This document shows, piece by piece, positions 42,699 to 50,677 of a stretch of 64,000 nucleotides of DNA. Numbering within the stretch: the first letter of the stretch is position 1; each line of letters opens with the position of its first letter. The notes beneath the pieces were generated by a model. The model did no database searches. It was not told where the DNA came from and saw only the letters and a list, made by a program, of their open reading frames with translations. Both the position numbers and the translations under genes were made by a program. The DNA is taken from contig JAGBBE010000075.1 in assembly GCA_017938645.1 (NCBI GenBank), positions 1 to 64,000 of the forward strand, written 5' to 3'. This stretch comes from Clostridia bacterium. GTDB taxonomy: Bacteria > Bacillota_A > Clostridia > Christensenellales > Aristaeellaceae.

Positions 42699-43830
42699 TC
42701 AGTCCTCCATCCGCAAGCAGAACGTGCGGCGCATTCTGGACCTGCTGTCCAACACGCCGGAGATGACGCGCAACGCGCTGGCCGAACAGACCGGCCTGAG
42801 CCTGATGACGGTATCCAATCTGGTGGAACTGCTCAAGAGCCATGAAGTGCTCTCCTTCGCCACGGTTGCGCGCACCGAGCCCCGCGCCTCCGGCCGCAAG
42901 GCGGAGATCATCACGCTCTCCAGCGAGAAGCATGCATGGCTGGTGCTGGAAATCAACAATTACAATTTCCGCTACACCCTGCTGGGCTTCAACCAGCAGA
43001 CTCTTGGCAGGGGCTGCGCCTGCGTAAACGGCAGCCCGGATGATTTCGTCGACCAGCTCACCGCCTTTGCCCGGGAAATCCGCGAGCGTATCACCGCCTC
43101 GCTCGGCGGACGCAATCTGCTGGGCGTGGCCATCATCACCCCGGACTCCTACAACAAGGACAGCGATACGCTGCTGACCTATCATCTGCCCAAAAAGCTG
43201 AGCTTTACGGCGCTCAAGCAGCTTTTGCGCGAAAACCTCGGCGACTATCACTACATCGCCGACAAAAACGTCAAGTATGCCGTGCGCGCCTTCCCGGTGC
43301 TTCTGGAGCATGCCAACTATCCGCTGTTCTATTTCCTGTGCGTGGGCGAGGTGCTGGGCGGAGCCGTAATGCACAACGACTCTCTGATCTACGGCCGCAA
43401 CCATTCCTTCGGCGACGCAGGGCTCTACAGCGATCCCACCGGCGTGTCTTACGACAGTCAGCTGGCGCTGGGCGCGTTTGCCCGGGAACTCGGACTGGCC
43501 GATATCAGCTACGACGCCTTCCGCACCGCCGCCGAAAGCAACCCCGACCGCTACTGGGAGGTGCTCAGCCGCTTTGCCGACAAAACCGCTGAGCTCATGG
43601 CCGAGCTGGTGCGTCACTTCGATCCCGACCACGCCGTGATCGACTGCCGCTATGCCCATCCCTTTGCCGCGCGTTATCTGGATGCGCTGCGCGAAGGCCT
43701 TGCACGCCGGATGTCCGGCACAGGCCGCGTGCTGCCGGATTTCTCGCTGGTGCCCGTCAGCCCCAGCATCGTCCTCTCCGGCGCAGTTCACGCGCTGCAG
43801 CTGGAATGGATCGAACAGATCATCAACTGA
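42685..43830 (+). CDS. ROK-family transcriptional repressor (NagC/XylR type)
   Basis: A 381-aa repressor. The N-terminal winged helix (about residues 10-70) shows MTRNALAEQTGLSLMTVSNL. The C-terminal ROK sugar-binding domain follows but is degenerate: it lacks the CxCGxxGC zinc motif and a clear ATP phosphate loop, so it senses rather than phosphorylates. The ATG at 42685 overlaps the end of the hydrolase gene by 14 bp; a TTG three bases before is less likely. It ends the operon and probably controls it together with the divergent importer. The inducer is likely the phosphorylated or free sugar of this pathway. Confidence 0.88.
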   Translation: MKTIDQSSIRKQNVRRILDLLSNTPEMTRNALAEQTGLSLMTVSNLVELLKSHEVLSFATVARTEPRASGRKAEIITLSSEKHAWLVLEINNYNFRYTLLGFNQQTLGRGCACVNGSPDDFVDQLTAFAREIRERITASLGGRNLLGVAIITPDSYNKDSDTLLTYHLPKKLSFTALKQLLRENLGDYHYIADKNVKYAVRAFPVLLEHANYPLFYFLCVGEVLGGAVMHNDSLIYGRNHSFGDAGLYSDPTGVSYDSQLALGAFARELGLADISYDAFRTAAESNPDRYWEVLSRFADKTAELMAELVRHFDPDHAVIDCRYAHPFAARYLDALREGLARRMSGTGRVLPDFSLVPVSPSIVLSGAVHALQLEWIEQIIN

Positions 43831-43837
43831 CATAAAA

Positions 43838-43863
43838 GCATCCCCTTCAAAAAGGGGATGCTT
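43838..43863 (+). terminator. left copy of a duplicated terminator hairpin
   Basis: GCATCCCC-TTCAAAAA-GGGGATGC, then only TT before the MITE-like element begins. AAAA precedes it. The T run has been lost here compared with the right copy. Confidence 0.75.
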
Positions 43864-44035
43864 CAGACTGTCGATAAACCCTTTGGGGTGGTATTGGAGG
43901 GGCCGCGGCCCCTCTGATTTTCAATCGTATCGACCGGCTTTGCCGGTCGGGCGGGGCTTTTTCGTGCTTGCACGAAAACATTCCACCAGTATTTGGCGGA
44001 AAAGATCGCCATAGGCGAGCTTTTTCGACACGCTG
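43864..44035. mobile_element. 172-bp MITE-like element
   Basis: The ends CAGACTGTCGATAAA and (reverse complement of the right end) CAGCGTGTCGAAAAA are terminal inverted repeats matching at 12 of 15 positions. The inside is packed with palindromes: GAGGGGCCGCGGCCCCTC, GACCGGC/GCCGGTC and TTTTCGTGC/GCACGAAAA. It codes for nothing. It is bordered on both sides by the same 26-bp terminator sequence. Confidence 0.7.
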
Positions 44036-44064
44036 GCATCCCCTTCAAAAAGGGGATGCTTTTT
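44036..44064 (+). terminator. right copy of the duplicated terminator hairpin
   Basis: The same GCATCCCC/GGGGATGC hairpin as at 43838, here followed by TTTTT on the plus strand. It also lies directly beyond the stop codon of the FliB-like gene on the minus strand. Confidence 0.8.
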
Positions 44065-44069
44065 CAGAT

Positions 44070-45239
44070 TCACAGGCTGATCAGATCATGGATTTTTTCC
44101 CAATCGTCGCAGCCCAGACGCTTGAGCATGTGCGCCGCATACCGGTCAAACGCCGTATGGTCGATCAGGCGGAAGGCTGCGGCAGCTACGTCCACAAAGT
44201 CAGACGTTTCCGTTTTGTCCCACAGCCAGCCGATGCCCAGAAAACGCAAAAGCGCATACACCGCGCACAGGGCAACAAATTCGTCGCGCAGGCTTTCAGG
44301 ACGATCCTGGAAAGGAAACTGCACAAAAAACATATGGTTGACCAGCATGTGCTCAAACCAGATATCCCACTTGGGATAGGCGGTCTCAAAATGGGCGCGC
44401 GCCCGGGCATAGCGCTGGAAGGAACCTTCATCCTCTCCAAAATACGCAAGCGCCGCCTCGCCGTATTCGCGGATGCTCACGCTGCGTTCATCCAGCAGCG
44501 CCAGCATTCCTCTGGCCACCTCGAGGCCAAAGTTCAGCTGCCCCTGCGCCAGCTCCTGCGGCTGCAAAGGACGGATGCGCCTCTGTCCCAGCAGAAGCCG
44601 CTGCACCTGATGCTCGTCCCGTTCGGCCAGCGCCTCGTCCAAAGCCCACAGTGCGTGACCCATGGCCATCAGCCGCTGCGGAAGCGGAAGCGCCTGCTGC
44701 TGCATCTGACGGATCAGCCACAGCCGGATCTCCTGCGCGCGTCCGAGGGTTTCAAAGTGCACCTCGCGTTCAGACGAATCCGGCAGCTTCAGCGTCAGCA
44801 TCCGTTTTTCAAAGGCAATCGGCTCGTCACGGGAAAACAGAAGCTCCAGCACGCCTTCGCAGCTGTTGGCGCAGGAACACTCGCTCGCGCCGTCCAGACG
44901 CGCGCCGCGCGGGTACAGCCTGCATACGCTGGAGAGCACCTCCTCACCCATCTCCGCATGCAGCCAGCAGCGGCCGTCGTCCATGCGCAGCGGACAGTTG
45001 CCATCAAAGCGCGGAGAGATCTCCGCATACGATTCCGGCGTGGGATGCAGCTTGATGTGCATCGCACCATCCAGCCTGCGCCGCAAGTCCGGGCTGCATT
45101 CCATGCCCAGCAGGCGGTAATAGTCCTTCAGCGAAAACGAGATGGGCCACCCTACGCAGCACGCCGCGCGGCATGATCCCATCTTGCAGGTAAAGTGCTC
45201 AAAATAATCAGGCACCAGATATTCCCGTTCCTCTTTCAC
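44070..45239 (-). CDS. FliB-family (flagellin lysine-N-methylase-like) protein
   Basis: A 389-aa protein of the FliB family, which methylates lysines of flagellin in some enterobacteria. A cysteine-rich N-terminus is typical: FTCKMGSCRAACCVGWPISF, then CPLRMDDGRCWLHAEMG and VCRLYPRG, and CSCANSCEG, probably binding an iron-sulfur cluster. I chose GTG at 45239 with GGAAGGG upstream. The ATG at 45269 falls inside the -10 box of the promoter and cannot be used. It is monocistronic. No flagellar gene is in the window, so the target may be another surface protein. Confidence 0.87.
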   Translation of the reverse strand: MKEEREYLVPDYFEHFTCKMGSCRAACCVGWPISFSLKDYYRLLGMECSPDLRRRLDGAMHIKLHPTPESYAEISPRFDGNCPLRMDDGRCWLHAEMGEEVLSSVCRLYPRGARLDGASECSCANSCEGVLELLFSRDEPIAFEKRMLTLKLPDSSEREVHFETLGRAQEIRLWLIRQMQQQALPLPQRLMAMGHALWALDEALAERDEHQVQRLLLGQRRIRPLQPQELAQGQLNFGLEVARGMLALLDERSVSIREYGEAALAYFGEDEGSFQRYARARAHFETAYPKWDIWFEHMLVNHMFFVQFPFQDRPESLRDEFVALCAVYALLRFLGIGWLWDKTETSDFVDVAAAAFRLIDHTAFDRYAAHMLKRLGCDDWEKIHDLISL

Positions 45240-45271
45240 CCAGGTCCCTTCCTTTGGTTGAATTCGCACGC

Positions 45272-45301
45272 ATTATACACCCTTAATAGCGTAATTTTCA
45301 A
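45272..45301 (-). promoter_or_regulatory. promoter of the FliB-like gene
   Basis: On the minus strand, TTGAAA (45301-45296), an 18-bp spacer and TATAAT (45277-45272). It fixes the start codon downstream of 45265. Confidence 0.75.
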
Positions 45302-45314
45302 TCCTTTTGACAAA

Positions 45315-45355
45315 AAAATCCTTTTTCGTCCCACCCCGGAACGAAAAAGGATTTT
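45315..45355 (-). terminator. terminator after the methyltransferase gene
   Basis: ACGAAAAAGGATTTT (45341-45355) pairs with AAAATCCTTTTTCGT (45315-45329), 15 bp, and the minus strand continues TTTTG. Confidence 0.85.
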
Positions 45356-45363
45356 CGAATGTT

Positions 45364-46029
45364 TTACCAGACAAACGGAATCATCCGCCAGCGCACCCTG
45401 CGCCGATAGTCCTCGTAGCCGTCCAATTCGCTGACAAGCAGCTTTTCTTCCTCGAAGATGCGCCATGCCATCGCCAGAGGAAACAGAACCATCACCGCAA
45501 AGCCGATCCACGAGCCCAGCACCAGCGGCATCGCAAGGAACATCGCCGAAGCCGCCATGTACATGGGATGACGAACCACGCCGTACAGACCCGTGTCCAC
45601 AAGCTTCTGCCCCTGCTGCACCTTGACCGTGCGCGATACCCATGCATTCTCGCGCATGACCTCGCCGTACAGGCCGTAGCCCGCAAGCTGCACCACAGCC
45701 GCGGCGGCCATCAGCCATCCCGGCACGTCCGTCCAGCCGAATCGGAAATCCACAGCGCTCAGAATGAACGATGCAAAAATCACCAGCGCCGCCAGTCCCA
45801 TCACACCCTGCTGGGATTTCTGCTTTTCGCGCCCGTTCAGCCGCTCGCGCAGAAGTCCGGGCGAACGGATCAGCAGCACCGCGCCCAGAATCAGCATCGG
45901 AATGAACAATAGCGCCAGAAACAGCCATGCACCCGGATAATTCACCGTGCCCGCAGGCAGGAACAGAAGCGCCGCGCACATCGCAAATCCGCAAACGAAC
46001 GCCAGCAAAGCCCTGATAAACAGCTTCAT
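45364..46029 (-). CDS. isoprenylcysteine carboxyl methyltransferase-family membrane protein
   Basis: A 221-aa integral membrane methyltransferase-like protein with about five TM helices. The conserved C-terminal block DTGLYGVVRHPMYMAA, followed by WRIFEEEKLLVSELDGYEDY, is the SAM-binding ICMT/PEMT motif set. In bacteria the substrate is usually unknown; small lipids or isoprenoids are candidates. It begins 3 bp after the stop of the SSS symporter gene, so the two are co-transcribed and coupled. It is terminated by the 15-bp hairpin at 45315-45355. Confidence 0.87.
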   Translation of the reverse strand: MKLFIRALLAFVCGFAMCAALLFLPAGTVNYPGAWLFLALLFIPMLILGAVLLIRSPGLLRERLNGREKQKSQQGVMGLAALVIFASFILSAVDFRFGWTDVPGWLMAAAAVVQLAGYGLYGEVMRENAWVSRTVKVQQGQKLVDTGLYGVVRHPMYMAASAMFLAMPLVLGSWIGFAVMVLFPLAMAWRIFEEEKLLVSELDGYEDYRRRVRWRMIPFVW

Positions 46030-46032
46030 TGA

Positions 46033-47586
46033 TTATGCCTCCTGATCGCCGATGGAGTCCTTTACCGTGACCAGCACCTTGCGCTCGTAGCAGCTGAACA
46101 CCTGCTCCACCAGCGCGCGGTCAGGTCTGGGCGTGAGGATGCTCACAACCGGCACAATGATGAGTCCGGCGATCATGCAGAACGCGCCCGCGTTGATGGG
46201 ACTCTGAAGAACAGCCGGGAACAGGCCCTTGGCCACGACATTGGCAAGCATCACCACGGTGGAAAAGACAAAGCTCGCCCAGACGCCCGCCCTGGTGGTG
46301 CGCTTCCAGTAGAGGCCGAAGAGGAAGGGCGCCAGGAATGCGCCAGCCAGAGCGCCCCAGCTTACGCCCATGAGCTGGGCGATGAAGGTGACGCTGGATT
46401 TGTACTGAACAATGGCCAGCACCACAGAAATCGCAATGAACACCACAATCAGCGCGCGCATAATCAGAAGCTGTTTCTTTTCGTCCAGCTCCTTGACGAC
46501 GGTTCCCTTGATGAAATCAAGCGTCAGCGTCGAGGCGGATGCCAGCACCAGCGAAGACAGCGTGGACATGGAGGCCGACAGCACCAGAATGACCACGATG
46601 GCAATCAGGAAGGTGGAAAGTCCCGAGAGCATGGTGGGAATCACGCTGTCAAAGCCATTGGCGGCGATGTCGATCTGCGCGGAGAAGAGCCGTCCGAAGC
46701 CTCCCAGGAAGTAACAGCCTCCGGCCACGATCAGCGCAAACACGGTGGAAATGATCATGCCCTTGTTGATGGCCTGTTCAGACTTGATGGCGTAGAACTT
46801 CTGCACCATCTGCGGCAGACCCCAGGTGCCAAGCGAGGTGAGAATTACCACACCCAGCAGGTTGACCGGGTCAGGCCCGAAGAAGGACGCGAACACGCCG
46901 GGCGTGGAGGACACCGCCGGGTCGGATACCTGACCCAGTTTGTTCAGCGCCTCGAGGAAGCCGCCCTGTCCCTTGAGCACGGCGCCGATGACGGCAATGA
47001 TGCCCACAATCATGATAATGCCCTGAATGAAGTCGTTGATAGCGGTGGCCATGTATCCGCCGGCGATGACGTAGACGCCGGTCAGAACCGCCATAACAAT
47101 GACGCAGATGGAGTAGTCGATGTCAAACGCCATGCCGAACAGGCGGCTGAGGCCGTTGTACAAAGATGCGGTGTAGGGAATGAGGAAGATGAAGATGATC
47201 GCCGAAGCCGCCAGCTTGAGCGCCTTGGAATCGAAGCGCTTTTCGAAGAACTGAGGCATGGTGGCGCTGTCGAGATGCTGGGTCATCACGCGGGTGCGGC
47301 GTCCAAGCACCGCCCACGCCAGAAGCGAGCCCAGAAGCGCATTGCCAATGCCCGCCCACGTAGCGGCAATGCCGTACTTCCAGCCGAACTGACCGGCATA
47401 ACCCACAAACACAACCGCAGAGAAATACGAGGTGCCGTACGCAAAGGCCGTAAGCCACGGGCCGACGCTGCGTCCGCCCAGCACAAAGCCATTCACATCC
47501 GTCGCATGGCGGCGGCAATACAGGCCGATCCCAATCATAACGCCAAAGAATACCACAAGCATTGACAATTTGATAAACAGATCCAT
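46033..47586 (-). CDS. sodium:solute symporter (SSS family)
   Basis: A 517-aa secondary transporter with about 13 TM helices. Family features are FVLGGRSVGPWLTAFAYG and YFSAVVFVGYAGQFGWKYG near the N-terminus, GGYMATAINDFIQGIIM in the middle, and MGVSWGALAGAFLAPFLFG-type sequence later. Closest relatives are PutP-like proline or pantothenate symporters, but the substrate cannot be read from motifs. The start is ATG at 47586, with GAGG about 10 nt upstream. It is co-directional with the methyltransferase (3 bp apart). The upstream 189 bp hold repeat debris rather than a clear promoter. Confidence 0.9.
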   Translation of the reverse strand: MDLFIKLSMLVVFFGVMIGIGLYCRRHATDVNGFVLGGRSVGPWLTAFAYGTSYFSAVVFVGYAGQFGWKYGIAATWAGIGNALLGSLLAWAVLGRRTRVMTQHLDSATMPQFFEKRFDSKALKLAASAIIFIFLIPYTASLYNGLSRLFGMAFDIDYSICVIVMAVLTGVYVIAGGYMATAINDFIQGIIMIVGIIAVIGAVLKGQGGFLEALNKLGQVSDPAVSSTPGVFASFFGPDPVNLLGVVILTSLGTWGLPQMVQKFYAIKSEQAINKGMIISTVFALIVAGGCYFLGGFGRLFSAQIDIAANGFDSVIPTMLSGLSTFLIAIVVILVLSASMSTLSSLVLASASTLTLDFIKGTVVKELDEKKQLLIMRALIVVFIAISVVLAIVQYKSSVTFIAQLMGVSWGALAGAFLAPFLFGLYWKRTTRAGVWASFVFSTVVMLANVVAKGLFPAVLQSPINAGAFCMIAGLIIVPVVSILTPRPDRALVEQVFSCYERKVLVTVKDSIGDQEA

Positions 47587-47642
47587 CGTAGTGCCTCGCT
47601 TTCTCTAATAATTCCTGATTCAACCCGTCATCCCGATCACAC

Positions 47643-47787
47643 AAGCGAGCCGGGAGGCCCTCCGGTGCATTCGCTCACCGCAGGTGCGGCGGTCTTATGT
47701 ACAAAACCAAACTCTATCGCCCACCCCCGCGAAGCGGTCCGGGGTCCAGGGGCTCAGCCCCTGGTCAGCCCCTGGTCAGCCCCTGGT
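47643..47787. repeat. dispersed-repeat fragments and an 11-bp tandem repeat
   Basis: 47643-47668 is a perfect inverted 26-bp match to 34293-34318. CCCCGCGAAGCGGTCCGGGG (47728-47747) is the complement of the hairpin in 34170-34483. Then CAGCCCCTGGT is repeated exactly three times (47755-47765, 47766-47776, 47777-47787), running into the end of the ligase gene. Confidence 0.85.
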
Positions 47788-49410
47788 TTGGGCTTCGACC
47801 AGACGGCCTTTGCAGTACTTTTCGCGAAGGACGGGCTTTTCGATCTTGCCGGTGGGATTGCGCGGGACCTTGTCAAAGATCAGCCTGCGCGGACGCTTGT
47901 AGCGCGGAAGCGCTTTGCAGAAGTCGTTGATCTCGTCCTCGGTGCAGTCAAGGCCTTCCTTGATCTCGATGATCGCGGCGGCAATCTCGCCCAGACGCGC
48001 GTCCGGCAGACCGATGACGGCGACGTCCTTGATCTTCTCAAAGCCGCGCAGGAAGTCCTCGATCTGAACGGGATAGAGGTTCTCGCCGCCGGAGATGACG
48101 ACGTCCTTCTTGCGGTCAACAAGGTAGATGAAGCCGTCTTCGTCCTGCCTGGCCATATCGCCGGTGTAGAGCCAGCCGTCCCGGAGCACTTCGGCGGAAG
48201 CCTCGGGATTTTTGTAGTAACACAGCATCACGCCGGGGCCGCGGACGATCAGTTCACCCACATCGCCCTGCGCAACCTCCTGCCCGCGCTCGTCGACGAT
48301 TTTCGTCTCCCACAGAGACCCGGGAACGCCGATGGCGCCGACCTTGTGCACGTTTTCCACGCCCAGATGCACGCAGCCGGGGCCGATGGATTCGGACAGG
48401 CCGTAGTTGGTGTCGTACTGGTGGTTGGGGAAGAGCTTGAGCCAGCGGTTGATGAGGCTGGGCGGCACGGGCTGCGCGCCGATATGCATCAGCCGCCACT
48501 GATCGAGCATGTAATCGCCGATGCTCACCTTGCCCGCGTCAACAGCGTCAAGCAGATCCTGCGCCCACGGCACGAGCAGCCATACGATGGTGCACTTTTC
48601 CTCGGATACGGCGCGGAGAATCCACTCAGGCTTCACGCCGCGCAGGAGCACCGCCTTGGAACCAGCCAGCAGGCTTCCGAACCAGTGCATCTTGGCGCCG
48701 GTGTGGTACAGCGGCGGAATGCAGAGGAACACGTCGTCGCGGCTCTGGGAGTGGTGCTTCTGCTCGGTGAGGCAGGAGGACACCAGCGCACGGTGATTGT
48801 GCAGGATGGCCTTGGGAAAGCCCGTGGTGCCGGAAGAAAAATAGATGGCGGCGTAATCGTCGTCGGTGAGGGCAACGGGCGGCGCGGAGGTGGAGCAGAA
48901 CTCCACCAGCCGCAGGTAATCCTCGGTGTAATCCGGGCCGTTCTTGCCGACGAAGAACATGGTGCGCAGATGCACTTTGGAAGCGATGGCGTCCATGCGG
49001 CTGACGAACTCGGGGCCGAAGACCAGAATGTCCACGTCCGCCAGATCGAGACAGTACTCGATTTCATCGGAGGAATAGCGGAAGTTCATGGGCACCGCGA
49101 TGCAGCCCGCCTTGAGAATGCCGAAATACACCGGCAGCCACTCCAGACAGTTCATCATCAGGATGGCCACCTTGGCTCCGCGCGGCGTTGCGCGGCTTAG
49201 GAGAAGGTTGGCGAACTTGTTGGCCTTGCGGTCAAACTCGTTCCACGTCATCTCGCGGCGGTACGGGGTATCGGGGCTGGCGGATGCAATCAGGTTGAGT
49301 TCGCGCCAGGTCACGGCGTTGTCGCGTTCCTCGGAGGGGTTGATCTCCACCAGCGCGGTTTCCGCGCCGTAGAGCCGTGCGTTTCGCTCCAGAAAATCGA
49401 TAATAGGCAT
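47776..49410 (-). CDS. AMP-dependent acyl-CoA synthetase/ligase (FadD-like) behind a T-box
   Basis: A 544-aa class I adenylate-forming enzyme that activates a carboxylic acid as acyl-AMP and then the CoA thioester. The P-loop motif is YFSSGTTGFPKAILHNHRAL, then NYGLSESIG, the hinge aspartate in GWLYTGDMARQDEDGFIYLVDRKKD, and GGENLYP. The C-terminal catalytic Lys is in RNPTGKIEKP. It has no carrier domain. ATG at 49410 has AAAGGAGG 8 nt upstream. The leader is a T-box (49436-49710), very unusual for this family. The last codons and stop (TGA 47776-47778) fall in an 11-bp tandem repeat, so the natural C-terminus may have been altered. The acyl substrate is unknown; an aromatic acid would fit the T-box, by inference. 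Confidence 0.9.
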   Translation of the reverse strand: MPIIDFLERNARLYGAETALVEINPSEERDNAVTWRELNLIASASPDTPYRREMTWNEFDRKANKFANLLLSRATPRGAKVAILMMNCLEWLPVYFGILKAGCIAVPMNFRYSSDEIEYCLDLADVDILVFGPEFVSRMDAIASKVHLRTMFFVGKNGPDYTEDYLRLVEFCSTSAPPVALTDDDYAAIYFSSGTTGFPKAILHNHRALVSSCLTEQKHHSQSRDDVFLCIPPLYHTGAKMHWFGSLLAGSKAVLLRGVKPEWILRAVSEEKCTIVWLLVPWAQDLLDAVDAGKVSIGDYMLDQWRLMHIGAQPVPPSLINRWLKLFPNHQYDTNYGLSESIGPGCVHLGVENVHKVGAIGVPGSLWETKIVDERGQEVAQGDVGELIVRGPGVMLCYYKNPEASAEVLRDGWLYTGDMARQDEDGFIYLVDRKKDVVISGGENLYPVQIEDFLRGFEKIKDVAVIGLPDARLGEIAAAIIEIKEGLDCTEDEINDFCKALPRYKRPRRLIFDKVPRNPTGKIEKPVLREKYCKGRLVEAQTRG

Positions 49411-49435
49411 GTGATGCGCCTCCTTTTTCTTCTTC

Positions 49436-49710
49436 CAAAAAAATAACGCCCTCTGCCAAATACAGCAGAGGACGGGATTCATTCCGTGGTACCACCTCAT
49501 GTTTACCGCAATATGCGGCCTCGCAGGGCCTATCAGCCCCTGGCGCTGTATCGGGCGCGCCCGTCGCGGTCTACTGGCATAAGCGTTTGACCCCGCCGCT
49601 CAGAAAGGTATTTCCATATCGGCTTCCCGCTGCCTTGCACCACCCGGCAGCTCTCTGAAGGGACAGACCCCGACATGTACTTGGATTTCGTCATCGCGTT
49701 TGGATTTATG
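49436..49710 (-). ncRNA. T-box riboswitch leader, apparent tyrosine specifier (UAC)
   Basis: On the minus strand the leader shows the Stem I start GATGACGAAAT...AAGTA (AGTA at 49681-49678) and the distal part CAGAGAGCTGCC / GGTGCAA / GGCAGC (49657-49629). The specifier-loop context is GGAAA-UAC-CUUUCUGAGC, with UAC at 49610-49608. Stem III follows (AGTAGACCGCGACGGG...), then the T-box AGGTGGTACCACGGAAT (49497-49481) and a terminator stem CGTCCTCTGCTG/TGGCAGAGGGCG (49474-49447) with a T tract. UGGU in the T-box would pair with an ACCA end, which fits tRNA-Tyr. Uncharged tRNA should favour antitermination into the ligase gene. Reading the codon as UAC depends on aligning it with the T-box consensus by eye. 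Confidence 0.88.
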
Positions 49711-49716
49711 GTTGGA

Positions 49717-49745
49717 ACTTTACCACACGCGACAGGGATTGTCAA
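49717..49745 (-). promoter_or_regulatory. promoter of the T-box/ligase transcript
   Basis: On the minus strand, TTGACA (49745-49740), a 17-bp spacer and TAAAGT (49722-49717). Confidence 0.8.
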
Positions 49746-49782
49746 CAGCCGGAGTGGAAAAAACATTTTCTGTACACATTCA

Positions 49783-49811
49783 TTGCGCACGGGCCGCTTT
49801 TGAAGTATACT
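49783..49811 (+). promoter_or_regulatory. promoter of the five-gene sugar-phosphate operon
   Basis: TTGCGC (49783-49788), a 17-bp spacer and TATACT (49806-49811), divergent from the T-box promoter. Confidence 0.7.
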
Positions 49812-49854
49812 GTAACCAACAGGCAACAATTTCAAAAGACGCGAGGTGCAGTTT

Positions 49855-50664
49855 ATGGAGCGTATCCATCAGGGGCATACCGGCGGTTTCCAATACGCAG
49901 TGCTGGATTTTGACGGCACCGTCTCGCTTGTGCGCGAGGGCTGGCAGGGCATCATGGTGCCCTATTTCATCGACGAGATGGGCAAAGCGCCCGGCGCAAA
50001 GGAATTTTCCGAGGCGGAAATCAGCTACAAGGTACGCGACTTCGTCACCGTGCTCACCGGCAAGCAGACGATCTACCAGTGCATCCGGCTGGCTGAGGAA
50101 ATCACGGCGCTGGGCGGCACGCCGGAGGATCCGCAGGTGTACAAGGACGAGTATCAGTCGCGGCTCTTAAAGCACATCGACGACCGCCTCACCGGCCTTG
50201 AAAACGGCTCGATTGATCCGGAAACGCTCACGGTGCCGGGCTCCTACGAGATGCTTGACATGCTCCTGCGCCACAATGTCACGCCCTATCTGGCCAGCGG
50301 CACCGACGAGGTGTTCGTCCGGCGCGAGGCAAAGCTTCTGGGCGTGGACAAATATTTCGGCGAACACATCTACGGCGCGCAGCGCGAGTACAAGACCTTC
50401 TCCAAAAAGATGGTCATCGAGCGCATTCTGCGCGAAAATCAGCTGTCGGGTGAGAAGCTGCTGGGCTTCGGCGACGGCTATGTGGAAATCGAGAACGTGC
50501 GCGAGGTGGGCGGCTATGCCGTGGGCGTGGCCAGCAACGAAAGCGAGCGCAAGGGCATCGACGAATGGAAGCGCGAACGCTTAATCCGCGCCGGAGCCAA
50601 CATCATCATCCCTGATTACCGCGATATCGGCGAACTCGAACGCGAACTGTTCGGCACGAAGTAA
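49855..50664 (+). CDS. HAD-superfamily hydrolase (phosphatase)
   Basis: A 269-aa HAD phosphatase. Motif I is VLDFDGTVSLV with the nucleophile and acid Asp pair; motif II is probably the Ser/Thr in PYLASGTDEVF; motif III Lys is in KMVIERIL or upstream; motif IV acidic residues are in LLGFGDGYVEIENV. A helical cap of about 90 residues lies between motifs I and II. ATG at 49855 has GAGGTG upstream (GTG at 49846 is less likely). It is first of five genes with an unknown protein, a PfkB kinase, a ROK kinase and a GmhA-like isomerase. By analogy with GmhB it may remove phosphate from a sugar (bis)phosphate. Confidence 0.88.
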   Translation: MERIHQGHTGGFQYAVLDFDGTVSLVREGWQGIMVPYFIDEMGKAPGAKEFSEAEISYKVRDFVTVLTGKQTIYQCIRLAEEITALGGTPEDPQVYKDEYQSRLLKHIDDRLTGLENGSIDPETLTVPGSYEMLDMLLRHNVTPYLASGTDEVFVRREAKLLGVDKYFGEHIYGAQREYKTFSKKMVIERILRENQLSGEKLLGFGDGYVEIENVREVGGYAVGVASNESERKGIDEWKRERLIRAGANIIIPDYRDIGELERELFGTK

Positions 50665-50677
50665 GGAGGAACACAGC

